DNA from: Candidatus Accumulibacter proximus
Lineage (GTDB): Bacteria; Pseudomonadota; Gammaproteobacteria; Burkholderiales; Rhodocyclaceae
Reading direction: 5' to 3'
DNA length: 64,000 nt
NCBI GenBank assembly: GCA_016709675.1
Contig: JADJMH010000006.1
Span: forward strand, 186,001 to 250,000
Below the pieces are notes generated by a model. It made no database searches and had not been told where the DNA came from. It saw only the letters and a list, made by a program, of their open reading frames with translations. Each line of letters starts with the position of its first letter. Position 1 is the stretch's first letter. This document shows, in pieces, positions 16,908 through 24,768 of this stretch. Both the position numbers and the translations under genes were made by a program.

Positions 16908-17135
16908 ATGAGACAAGCCACCTTTACTGAAGTGCGTAATCACGCCAAGACCTATTTCGACATCGTCGAATCAGGCGAGTCCGTGCGCGTACTGCGTAAT
17001 GGCAGGCCCATTGCGGACATCGTGCCTGTCGCCGCCGATCTTCCCTCGTGGAAACGGCGCAAGGCCCAGCCGCTGGTGCTGGATGGTGTGTCGGTCAGTC
17101 GGATGATTCTCGAAGAGCGTGACGTCGGCGCATAG
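16908..17135 (+). CDS. Phd/YefM-family antitoxin
   Basis: A 75-residue protein that starts MRQATFTEVRNHAKTYFD, the Phd/YefM DNA-binding fold, and continues SGESVRVLRNGRPIADIVPV, the conserved beta-hairpin. The C-terminal part (SVSRMILEERDVGA) would be the toxin-neutralising tail. AGGGGA lies eight bases before the ATG. It is followed 11 bases later by a VapC-type toxin gene, so the two form a type II toxin-antitoxin operon. The DNA-binding half probably represses the operon through the palindrome just upstream. Confidence 0.88.
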   Translation: MRQATFTEVRNHAKTYFDIVESGESVRVLRNGRPIADIVPVAADLPSWKRRKAQPLVLDGVSVSRMILEERDVGA

Positions 17136-17146
17136 GGCAGTTCCGA

Positions 17147-17560
17147 ATGCGTGTTTTCTTCGATAGTTCGGCCTTCGTCAAACGCTATGTCAGTGAACCT
17201 GGCACCGAAGCCGTGCTGGCATGGTGCGATCGCGCCAGCGAAATTGGCCTCTCCGGCATCGCATTGCCGGAGATCGTCTCAGCCTTTTGCCGCCTGCGCC
17301 GGGAAGGCAAAATCGATGACACGCAGTATCGGCAGCTCAAGTCCTTGCTCCTGGCCGACATAGAGGATGCGGCGATTTGTGACCTCACACCTGAAGTCTT
17401 GGCCCGGTCAATTGCCAGCCTGGAAACCAATGCCCTGCGTGGCATGGATGCCATCCACATTGGTAGCGCCGTCTCACTCAAGGCCGACGTTTTCATTTCC
17501 GCGGATCAGCGGCAATGCGATGCAGCAACTCGAGCCGGGTTGCGCGTCGAAGCGGTTTGA
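17147..17560 (+). CDS. vapC: VapC-family PIN-domain ribonuclease toxin
   Basis: A 137-residue PIN-domain protein. Conserved acidic positions are seen as Asp in VFFDSSAFVKRYV, Glu in LPEIVSAFCRL, and Asp in GMDAIHIGSAV plus FISADQRQ. VapC toxins cleave tRNA or rRNA when released from their antitoxin. The gene follows the Phd-like antitoxin with an 11-base gap. Length and motif order are complete, so the module is probably functional. It lies between the tRNA pair and dtd, a common kind of site for TA insertion. Confidence 0.9.
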   Translation: MRVFFDSSAFVKRYVSEPGTEAVLAWCDRASEIGLSGIALPEIVSAFCRLRREGKIDDTQYRQLKSLLLADIEDAAICDLTPEVLARSIASLETNALRGMDAIHIGSAVSLKADVFISADQRQCDAATRAGLRVEAV

Positions 17561-17577
17561 GACCCACACGGGAGTGG

Positions 17578-18030
17578 TCACTCCAGTTGGCGGGAATCGA
17601 TGTTGATCGTCACTGGCCCGTCGTTGACCAGGTGGACCCGCATGTCGGTACCGAAAACACCAGTCTGAACACGGCGCCGGAGGGCGCTTTCAAGCTGCCC
17701 GACAAAGCGCTCGAACAATGGCTGGGCGAGTTCAGGTGGTGCGGCGCGACTCCAGGAGGGACGATTGCCTTTCCTGGTCGACGCGAAGAGCGTGAACTGG
17801 CTGACTGCCAGGATCTCCCCTTCGGTGTCGGTGACGCTGCGGTTCATGACGCCTCCGGCATCGGGAAAGATGCGCAGCCGGACAAGCTTGGCCGCGGTCC
17901 ACGAGAGATCGTGGTCAATGTCGCTGGCTTCGAAACCGGCCAGGATCAAGAGCCCTGGGCCGATCTCGCCCATCACTTCGCCGGCAACCTCAACTCGCGC
18001 CGAGGCGACGCGCTGTACGACAACTCGCAT
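17578..18030 (-). CDS. dtd: D-aminoacyl-tRNA deacylase
   Basis: A 150-residue DTD protein that hydrolyses D-aminoacyl-tRNAs and mischarged Gly-tRNA-Ala, protecting translation. The two signatures that build the active site across the dimer are present: SQFTLFASTRKGNRPSWSRA and GVFGTDMRVHLVNDGPVTI. Start MRVVVQRVASARVEV is the family start. It is followed in the opposite direction by vapC (convergent, 17 bases apart) and is 6 bases downstream of the cation efflux gene, so those two are likely co-transcribed. The usual GA.M is GTDM here, a mild variation. Confidence 0.95.
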   Translation of the reverse strand: MRVVVQRVASARVEVAGEVMGEIGPGLLILAGFEASDIDHDLSWTAAKLVRLRIFPDAGGVMNRSVTDTEGEILAVSQFTLFASTRKGNRPSWSRAAPPELAQPLFERFVGQLESALRRRVQTGVFGTDMRVHLVNDGPVTINIDSRQLE

Positions 18031-18036
18031 GACGGT

Positions 18037-18990
18037 TCAGACTCCTTGCAGACGGCCTTTCTCGCCTGTGGGCAGCCAGTGCACCGGGGAACTCAAGGGT
18101 TCTGGCTGCAGCGTCACATGCGTGATGCCCTGTTCAGCAAGCACGTGCCGACCGGCGGCGAGGACCGTCGGCCATTGTTCCAGCGATTCGACGATGAGAT
18201 GTGCCGAAAGGGCGACACGTTTCGATGACAAGGTCCAGATGTGCAGATCGTGTACCGAGGCGACGCCCGGCAGGCTGGCCAGCACCCGCCCCACCTGTTC
18301 GGTCGATAGGCTGGGTGGCACCCCTTCCATCAGCGCCTGCAGGACCTCGCGCAGCAGACGCAGACTCGAAGCCAGCATCAGAGCGCAGATCAACAAGGAG
18401 AGCAGCGGGTCGGCCGTCATCCAGCCGGTCCACATGACGATCGCGCCGGAGACCAGCGCAGCGACTGAGCCGAGCAGATCCCCGAGGACATGCAGCAGGG
18501 CGCCGCGGGTATTCATCGTCTGCTCGCCGTGCATGAGTAGCCAGGCAACAGCAATGTTGAGGGCTAGGCCGAGGGTCGCGACCAGCGTCACCGCTTCGCC
18601 ATTGACCGTGGCAGGTTCGAGGATGCGACCAACGGCGGCGACCGAGATGCCGACCACCACCAGGACCATGAACAGCACATTGAGCAGCGCCGCCAGCGTT
18701 TCGACGCGGCCATAACCGTAAGTGTGACGTCGGGTCGGGGGCCGTTGCGAGAGCCAGGCCGCAAATGCCGCCAGGGCCAGCGATGCACTGTCGGTGACCA
18801 TATGCCCGGCATCACCGAGGAGTGCCAGCGAGCCTGCCCAGAAGCCGGTCACTGCCTCGACCGCAGCAAAGCCCAGCGTCAGGAGCAGGGCCCAAAGGAG
18901 GCGTGGACCGGCATCGGCATGCTGATGGTCGGCATCGTTATCGTGCCGGTGCCGGCTGTGTTCGTGCTCGTGGTGGCGGGGATCGCTCAT
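18037..18990 (-). CDS. Cation diffusion facilitator (Zn/Co/Cd efflux)
   Basis: A 317-residue CDF transporter of the ZitB/CzcD type. The cytoplasmic N-terminus is rich in His (HHEHEHSRHRHDNDADHQHADA), a likely metal sensor or buffer. Six membrane segments follow; the transport site residues appear as DAGHMVTDS in TM2 and HVLGDLLGS in TM5. The C-terminal domain (from about residue 215, VGRVLASLPGVASVHDLHIW) is the CDF dimerisation domain with metal-binding His. It exports divalent metal ions using the proton gradient at the inner membrane. Exact metal preference is not readable. Confidence 0.92.
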   Translation of the reverse strand: MSDPRHHEHEHSRHRHDNDADHQHADAGPRLLWALLLTLGFAAVEAVTGFWAGSLALLGDAGHMVTDSASLALAAFAAWLSQRPPTRRHTYGYGRVETLAALLNVLFMVLVVVGISVAAVGRILEPATVNGEAVTLVATLGLALNIAVAWLLMHGEQTMNTRGALLHVLGDLLGSVAALVSGAIVMWTGWMTADPLLSLLICALMLASSLRLLREVLQALMEGVPPSLSTEQVGRVLASLPGVASVHDLHIWTLSSKRVALSAHLIVESLEQWPTVLAAGRHVLAEQGITHVTLQPEPLSSPVHWLPTGEKGRLQGV

Positions 18991-19028
18991 GGTGCGGGCA
19001 TTCTACCCGAGATGAATGCCGTGTTCGC

Positions 19029-20084
19029 TCAGGGATGCGGGCGGAAAACGGCACCACTCATTACGCCCCGCACCGTCCCTGCCAGAGTCAGTAGCCAGAG
19101 AACCAACAGCAGACCCCAGCAGGCGATCCCGACCCACTCCACGCCCGGCAGACCAGACGCACGCCCCAGTCGGAAGCTGGCCGAGACAAAGGCACCGAGC
19201 GGGAAGATGAAACCCCACCAGGACAGCGCAAACGGCAGCAGTCCCCGACGCTTAGCCGTGGCCGTCAGCAGCACGGCCATCACCACCCACCACACGCCAA
19301 AGCCCCAGAACAGCAAGCCTGGGAAGAGCAGCGTGCCGGTCCACATCGCAAATGGCAACTGCTCGGCCAGATTGAGGACGCTGACCGGAATGACCCCGAT
19401 TGGCGCCAGATGGATCCATGCCGTCGGCGTCAGAATGCCGAACGCCGGCTTCCCCAGGTATTTGCGCTGCAGGGTCATCCCCAGCAGGCCAAGGTACATC
19501 AGCGTACCGGCACCGAGGGCAACGACATTGACCAGCAGCGCCAGATCGCGTACGCCACCCGCCAGATGGCCGACCAGCGGGCCACCGGCAATCGGGATGA
19601 CGACCAGGCCGACGGCCGGAATGAAGTTGGCCGGTGTCACATGCTCCAGGCCAACGTGTTCGCCTTGGAACATGGTGTAGAGCACGGCAAACCCTAGAAT
19701 GAAGGTGAGGGTTGCACCCGGCCACCAGAACCACAGGGCCAGGTTTGTCTGCGAGCCAAAGGCCATGAACTGCGCGGCGATGACCAGCATGGCAATCGAA
19801 AAGGTTGGGTAGAAACTCGCCTGCACCGGATGTTGCAGTGTCGCCAGAGCGGCCCGGGGATGTATGACCCAGCGTGCCAGCCACGGCACTCCCAGCGCAG
19901 CGAACAGCAGCAGGTTGAAGTAATGCAGACCCCAGGCGAGCGCTTCGAGGATCGGCCAGTGTGCGGCGAGGGCAAGCGTCGTGAGGCTCAGGACACCGCT
20001 CCCCATGACGGAGGCGAACCAGCCGGGAGAAAAGTTGCGGACAATTTCGGAGAAGCTCAGCGGTGGCAACGGAGCAGTGGACAT
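19029..20084 (-). CDS. TDT-family (TehA/Mae1/SLAC1-like) transporter
   Basis: A 351-residue membrane protein with about ten hydrophobic segments. The start FSPGWFASVMGSGVLSL is the typical opening of the C4-dicarboxylate/tellurite TDT family, and TPANFIPAVGLVVIPIAGGP and WGFIFPLGAF are conserved helices. Members include TehA, yeast Mae1, sulfite exporters and plant SLAC1 anion channels. The substrate here cannot be told; anion or dicarboxylate passage is likely. It stands alone, 38 bases upstream of the CDF gene in the same direction. Confidence 0.85.
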   Translation of the reverse strand: MSTAPLPPLSFSEIVRNFSPGWFASVMGSGVLSLTTLALAAHWPILEALAWGLHYFNLLLFAALGVPWLARWVIHPRAALATLQHPVQASFYPTFSIAMLVIAAQFMAFGSQTNLALWFWWPGATLTFILGFAVLYTMFQGEHVGLEHVTPANFIPAVGLVVIPIAGGPLVGHLAGGVRDLALLVNVVALGAGTLMYLGLLGMTLQRKYLGKPAFGILTPTAWIHLAPIGVIPVSVLNLAEQLPFAMWTGTLLFPGLLFWGFGVWWVVMAVLLTATAKRRGLLPFALSWWGFIFPLGAFVSASFRLGRASGLPGVEWVGIACWGLLLVLWLLTLAGTVRGVMSGAVFRPHP

Positions 20085-20303
20085 GCGATGGCGTCCTGGT
20101 ACATTAGCAAAGGCTGATTATCCTCCAGGATTGGCTTCCTTGCTGCGTTATGAATCAGCGGGAAAATACCCCTGCCTTGCCACGGTCAGTATTGCTATCA
20201 TCACGTGAGCCTGATCCTCCAGAGAGGAATCGGCTGGCCCAGGCGCGCCATGCGCCGACGACATCTCGCTACTGGCCAGCGAAAAAGCAGGAGGGAGAAG
20301 CCC

Positions 20304-20819
20304 ATGGCAACGCACCGTGAGAGTCGCAGCATTGCACTGCCCCCTGAATGGCTGTTCGATATCGTTGCCGATGTCGAGCGTTATCCGGAATTCCTGCCGC
20401 TGATGCGTGAAGCGCGGATCGTCAGCCGTTGCCAGGACGCTTACCAGACCGAGCAGAGTCTGGCGCTGGGTATGCTGATGCATCGCTTCCGCACGCAGAC
20501 CGAACTTGCCCGTCCGCACACGATCACCGTCATTTCCGAAGATCGCTCTTTCTGCCGATTCGAAATCCGCTGGGTTTTCTCACCGCTGGGCGACGACCAC
20601 TGTCACGTCGATTTCGCGCTCGATTGCGCCACTCGCTCGCTGTTCCTCAGGCCGGTGATCGACATGTTGGTCCTGCCGATGGCCACGAGCATGGTTGCTG
20701 CCTTCGAGGCCAGGGCGCACGCCCTGGCCTCGAAGGTTGGCGTTGCGGACCCTGTTCGGCAGTCGACGGTTGCTTCGTCGGATCAGGATCAGCCTGACGT
20801 CCGACCGGGTGACCGTTAG
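20304..20819 (+). CDS. RatA/Coq10-type START-domain protein
   Basis: A 171-residue protein counted from ATG 20304, which has AGGAGGG ten bases upstream; the longer frame from 20205 is not conserved in composition. The fold is recognised from LPPEWLFDIVADVERYPEFLPLMREARI and a late MVAAFEARAHAL helix, as in RatA and Coq10, lipid/quinone-binding START proteins; E. coli RatA has been linked to blocking 70S assembly, while Coq10 homologues chaperone ubiquinone. It is longer than the usual about 145 residues: about 25 polar residues follow the last helix. A perfect 36-bp palindrome lies inside the codons for that last helix. Confidence 0.82.
   Translation: MATHRESRSIALPPEWLFDIVADVERYPEFLPLMREARIVSRCQDAYQTEQSLALGMLMHRFRTQTELARPHTITVISEDRSFCRFEIRWVFSPLGDDHCHVDFALDCATRSLFLRPVIDMLVLPMATSMVAAFEARAHALASKVGVADPVRQSTVASSDQDQPDVRPGDR
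20701..20736. repeat. Perfect 36-bp palindrome inside ratA-like gene
   Basis: CCTTCGAGGCCAGGGCG (20701-20717) and its exact reverse complement (20720-20736) are separated by only two bases (CA). It is fully inside the coding sequence (residues AFEARAHALASK). In RNA it could fold into a very stable 17-bp stem. Confidence 0.95.
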
Positions 20820-21061
20820 TTGCCAATCAGCCACGTTTTCCGTGTCAGCGTGAGTGAACAGCTCCGCGGCAAGCGGCGGACCTCGCGATCCCCGCAGCCG
20901 ATCACGGGTTGACGCCGGGCGTTGGACCGACAGGTCCGGCAGCCAGTTCCACCCAGCAGGCGTCGGGCAGGGTCGATGGTCACAGGACAGGGCGTGAATT
21001 CTGACGGTTCTGCAACCATGGCCGGTTAAAATGCGAGGCTTCTCGAATCGAGGACTGCCCC

Positions 21062-22909
21062 GTGAGCCAGGAGCCAATCAACAATGCGGCGAGTTCATCC
21101 GCACCCGCCAGCACCAACTTCATCCGCAACATCATCGAAGCGGATCTCGCCGCCAACAAGCACGCGATGCGCAGATGGTCCGGTCGTCCGGGCCCGGCGG
21201 CGCAGCAACTCGCCGGTCCGCTTGACCCGGCAAGGATCCGTACTCGCTTTCCACCCGAGCCCAATGGCTACCTGCACTTCGGCCATGCCAAGTCGATCTG
21301 CCTCAATTTCGGGCTGGCGCAGGATTACGGTGGTCGCTGCCACCTTCGTTTCGATGATACCAATCCGGAGAAGGAAGAACAGGAATACGTCGATTCGATC
21401 ATCGATTCGGTACGCTGGCTTGGCTTCTCGTGGGATGACCCGGGGTCAGGTGGGGCGGTGGAGAGTGAATGCAACCTCTACTTCGCCTCGAATTATTTCG
21501 ACTGGATGGTCCAGTTTGCCGAATACCTGATTACCAGCGGCCACGCCTACGTCGATAGCCAGAGCGCGGAACAGATGCGTGCCACGCGCGGCACGCTCAC
21601 CGACACCGGAAGCGACTCACCGTACCGCACGCGCAGTCTCGAGGAGAACATGGATCTCTTCAAACGAATGCAGCAGGGCGAGTTTCCGGATGGCGCACAC
21701 ATTCTGCGCGCAAAGATCGACATGGCGGCAGCGAACATCAACCTGCGCGATCCGGCGATCTACCGCATCCGTCACGCCAGCCATCACAACACCGGCGACC
21801 GGTGGTGCGTTTATCCCATGTACACCTACGCCCACCCGATCGAAGACGCGCTTGAGAACATCACCCACTCGATCTGCACGCTCGAATTCGCCGACCAGCG
21901 GCCGTTCTACGACTGGCTGCTCGAGCGGCTCGCCGAAGGCGGTCTGTTGCAGTGCCCGCTACCGCAGCAGATCGAGTTCTCCCGCCTCAATCTGACCTAC
22001 ATCGTGCTCTCCAAGCGCAAGCTGATCCAGCTCGTCGAGGAAAAGCACGTCGCCGGTTGGGATGACCCGCGTCTGCCGACGCTTGTCGGCGCGCGTCGCC
22101 GTGGTTACCCGGCTGAAGGTTTCCGCCTCTTCGCCGAGCGCGTGGGCGCATCGAGGTCCGATTCCCTGATTGAGTACACGCAACTCGAAGACACGATGCG
22201 CGAAGTGCTCAATGAATCCACCGAGCGTCGCGTGGCCGTGCTCGACCCGCTCAAGCTGATCATCGACAACTACCCTGTCGGCCAGAGCGAGGAGTGCTTC
22301 GCGCCCAACCATCCGCTCAAAGCCGAAACAGGCAAGCGTGCGATGCCCTTTGGCCGGGAGCTGTGGATCGAGCGCGAAGACTTCATGGAGCACCCGAGCA
22401 AGGGTTACCACCGTCTTTTCCCGGGCAACCTCGCGCGCCTGCGCTATGGCTATGTTGTTCGTTGTACCGGTTGCGAGCGTGACGAGAGCGGTGCCGTCAG
22501 CGTCGTGCACTGCGAGTACCTGCCCGACTCGAAGAGTGGTACGCCAGGCGCCGACGGCTACAAGGTCAAGGGCAATCTGCACTGGGTCTCAGTTGCCGAC
22601 GCCTGTCTCGCCGAGGTGAGGCTATACGATCGTCTGTTCTCCGTTCCGTCGCCCGGCGCCAGGCGGGAAGACGACCCCGAGGGCGTCGAGCGCGACTTCC
22701 TCGCCGACCTCAACCCGGACAGTATCCGCGTCATCCATGCTTGGCTCGAGCCTGCCCTGAAGAATGCCCGAGCGGAAGAGCGTTTCCAGTTTGAACGGCA
22801 CGGGTATTTTGTGGCCGATCGCGTCGACTCGAAGGAAGGCGCGCCGGTGTTCAACCGGACGGTGACGCTCAGGGATTCCTGGTCGGCACGGCCCGGTCAG
22901 CGGAAATGA
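21062..22909 (+). CDS. glnS: Glutaminyl-tRNA synthetase
   Basis: A 615-residue class I synthetase that charges tRNA-Gln. The GTG start at 21062 is followed by NFIRNIIEADLAANKH, the usual GlnS N-terminus. The HIGH-type motif is PPEPNGYLHFGHAKS and the KMSKS-type motif is VLSKRKLIQ. FDDTNPEKEEQEYVDSI and CTLEFADQRPFYDWL are GlnS-specific and exclude GltX. The C-terminal anticodon-binding beta-barrels cover about residues 360-600. Having glnS as well as gltX, the organism can charge tRNA-Gln directly. Length is slightly above the E. coli enzyme (554), with an extra Ala/Ser-rich start. Confidence 0.96.
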   Translation: MSQEPINNAASSSAPASTNFIRNIIEADLAANKHAMRRWSGRPGPAAQQLAGPLDPARIRTRFPPEPNGYLHFGHAKSICLNFGLAQDYGGRCHLRFDDTNPEKEEQEYVDSIIDSVRWLGFSWDDPGSGGAVESECNLYFASNYFDWMVQFAEYLITSGHAYVDSQSAEQMRATRGTLTDTGSDSPYRTRSLEENMDLFKRMQQGEFPDGAHILRAKIDMAAANINLRDPAIYRIRHASHHNTGDRWCVYPMYTYAHPIEDALENITHSICTLEFADQRPFYDWLLERLAEGGLLQCPLPQQIEFSRLNLTYIVLSKRKLIQLVEEKHVAGWDDPRLPTLVGARRRGYPAEGFRLFAERVGASRSDSLIEYTQLEDTMREVLNESTERRVAVLDPLKLIIDNYPVGQSEECFAPNHPLKAETGKRAMPFGRELWIEREDFMEHPSKGYHRLFPGNLARLRYGYVVRCTGCERDESGAVSVVHCEYLPDSKSGTPGADGYKVKGNLHWVSVADACLAEVRLYDRLFSVPSPGARREDDPEGVERDFLADLNPDSIRVIHAWLEPALKNARAEERFQFERHGYFVADRVDSKEGAPVFNRTVTLRDSWSARPGQRK

Positions 22910-22990
22910 AGTGCAGAGCGGCTGCGGCCGGCTGATCGGGAAGACCGGTTGCGGGCGCCAGTGACCGCGACGCAAGACCTGCAGGCTCTA

Positions 22991-23347
22991 CTACGCCAAC
23001 AATTCCAGCACTTTCTCGGGCGGCCGTCCGAGCACCGCCCGGTCGCCGCGCACGACAATCGGACGTTCGATCAGAATCGGGTGCGCGGCCAGCGCGTCCA
23101 GCCATTCCTCGTTGCTCAGGGAGCGTCCCGCGTAGTACTCCCTGAACACGGATTCGCCGCGGCGCACGAGTTCATGCGCCTGCATGCCGAGCTTGCTCAG
23201 CAGTGCGCGCAGTTCTTCACGGCTCGGTGGGATGGTCAGGTAGTCGATGATCTCGGCAGGAACGCCACTTTCGGCGATCAGCTGGCAAGCGGCGCGGCTC
23301 TTCGAACAGCGCTTGTTGTGATAGATGCGGAGGGGCATATCGCTCAT
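22991..23347 (-). CDS. arsC: ArsC/Spx-family arsenate reductase-like protein
   Basis: A 118-residue thioredoxin-fold protein. NKRCSKSRAACQLI holds the catalytic Cys of ArsC (here CxxS), followed by YLTIPPSREELRALL, the substrate loop helix, and the ERPIVVRGDRAVLGRPP segment that contains the Arg residues needed for arsenate binding. Glutaredoxin-coupled ArsC reduces arsenate to arsenite. No ars operon partner (arsR, arsB) is nearby, so it may be the broader YffB/ArsC group with uncertain physiological substrate. Convergent with glnS. Confidence 0.85.
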   Translation of the reverse strand: MSDMPLRIYHNKRCSKSRAACQLIAESGVPAEIIDYLTIPPSREELRALLSKLGMQAHELVRRGESVFREYYAGRSLSNEEWLDALAAHPILIERPIVVRGDRAVLGRPPEKVLELLA

Positions 23348-23401
23348 CTGGTTCTCCCGGGCAAGAGTTGATCGGCAAATCGCCGCCTGTCGATGTTGTG
23401 C

Positions 23402-23548
23402 TTAACGCCACAAGCTCAACGGCGGGTCGGCAATGATCGCACGCAGGATGTCGCTGCGCGAGATGGCGCCGACCAGCGCTCCCGTTTGGTTGACGATCGG
23501 TACGCCATCGACCTGGTGTTCGAGCATCACTTGCGCAATGCGCCTCAT
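23402..23548 (-). CDS. 48-residue CBS half-domain ORF
   Basis: A short frame whose ATG overlaps the stop of the ABC permease gene (ATGA at 23548-23545). It reads MRRIAQVMLEHQVDGVPIV, then a turn, GALVGAISRSDILRAIIAD and the tail PPLSLWR. This is the second half of a CBS domain (VxGVPVVD..GxLVGxISxxDILR) including the C-terminal end seen in two-CBS betaproteobacterial proteins. The N-terminal CBS copy is missing, so it is either a 3' remnant of a longer CBS gene or a coupled mini-protein. Full CBS proteins bind adenosyl ligands as paired domains; a single half-domain would have to dimerise. Confidence 0.6.
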   Translation of the reverse strand: MRRIAQVMLEHQVDGVPIVNQTGALVGAISRSDILRAIIADPPLSLWR

Positions 23549-24750
23549 TCTGCGCGCAAGGCTTCGACCGCGTCCAGCCGTGCGGCGCGTGCGGCGGGCA
23601 GCACTCCGGCCAGCATGCCAATCGCAACTGCGATGCCTTCGGCCAGAGCGACGAAACTGAGTGGGGTGTGCACCGGCAGAGCCGGTACCAGCAGATGGAT
23701 CAGCTGTGCGAGACCGATTCCGAGCAACAGGCCGAGCAGCCCGCCAAGCGCCGAGAGCGCGATGGCTTCGCCAAGAAAGAGGCCAAGAATGGTGCTCCGC
23801 GGCGCGCCAAGCGCGACCAGCAGGCCGATCTCGCCGGCCCGTTCGGTGACGGCGATGGTCATGATGGTGACAATGCCGACGCCGCCGACAAGCAGCGATA
23901 TGCTGCCGAGTGCGCCAACTGCCATGGTCAGGACATCGAGGATGTTCGACAGCGTGCGCAGCATGTCTTCCTGCGTCGTGATGGTGAAATCCTCACGCCC
24001 GTGGCGTGCCTTGAGCGTTGCCTTGACCAGGGCACTGACGCCGGCGGCAGGGACGCCTTCCTCGTACGACAGATCAATCTTCATGATGCCGTCGCGGTTG
24101 TAGAGTTCAAGCGCGCGGGCGGTCGGGATGTAGGCCGCGTCGTCGAGATCGATGCCAAGGAACTGACCCTTGGCTTCGAGGACGCCGATGACGCGAAACT
24201 GCAGACCACCGACGCGCATCCGCGCACCCAGCGGATTGTCAGTCCCGAACAGCTCTTCCTTGAGTTTCGCACCGAGAACGACGAAGGCGCGCGAGTTGTC
24301 GGCGTCCTCTGGCGGCAGGAACTGGCCGCTGCGGACCCGGATGCTGAACACCTTGAGCATGTCTGCGCTGACTCCGTTGACCGTCGTGCGCCGCAGTCGG
24401 CCATTGGCATTCACCTCGGTATTGCCCCAGACGGTTGCCGTCATGCCGGTGATGTGCGGCAGATGCGAGAGTGCGCGCGCGTCCTCGAGCGTCAGCGGCC
24501 GTACCGAAGTCGGGATGCCGGTTGGCGAGTGGCCGGAGGTCTTGGTCTTGCCCGGCGCGACGCTGATGACATTGGTGCCGAATTGGGTGAACTCGGCAAG
24601 GACGAAACGGTGGATGCCCTCGCCGATCGAAGTCAGCAGGATCACCGCGGCGATGCCGACGGCGATTCCGAGCAGGGTCAGAAAGCTGCGCAAGCGGTGC
24701 GCGGTGATCGCGCGCAGTGCGAGTTGCAGCGAGTCACGCGGGCGGATCAT
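23545..24750 (-). CDS. MacB-like ABC transporter permease (FtsX/MacB family)
   Basis: A 401-residue protein with the MacB architecture without the ATPase: an N-terminal TM segment (FLTLLGIAVGIAAVILL), a large periplasmic MacB_PCD domain (about 45-270), and three C-terminal TM segments (LLVGGVGIVTIMTIAVTER, then GEAIALSALGGLLGLLLG, then AVAIGMLAGVLPAARAARL). The motif ERAGEIGLLVALGAPRSTI is the coupling helix. It lies 18 bases after the second permease gene, and with it, the ATPase and the adaptor forms a MacAB-like system exporting peptides, lipids or small molecules across the periplasm. Substrate unknown. Confidence 0.9.
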   Translation of the reverse strand: MIRPRDSLQLALRAITAHRLRSFLTLLGIAVGIAAVILLTSIGEGIHRFVLAEFTQFGTNVISVAPGKTKTSGHSPTGIPTSVRPLTLEDARALSHLPHITGMTATVWGNTEVNANGRLRRTTVNGVSADMLKVFSIRVRSGQFLPPEDADNSRAFVVLGAKLKEELFGTDNPLGARMRVGGLQFRVIGVLEAKGQFLGIDLDDAAYIPTARALELYNRDGIMKIDLSYEEGVPAAGVSALVKATLKARHGREDFTITTQEDMLRTLSNILDVLTMAVGALGSISLLVGGVGIVTIMTIAVTERAGEIGLLVALGAPRSTILGLFLGEAIALSALGGLLGLLLGIGLAQLIHLLVPALPVHTPLSFVALAEGIAVAIGMLAGVLPAARAARLDAVEALRAE

Positions 24751-24768
24751 CGTCTGCAGCTCCCGCGC

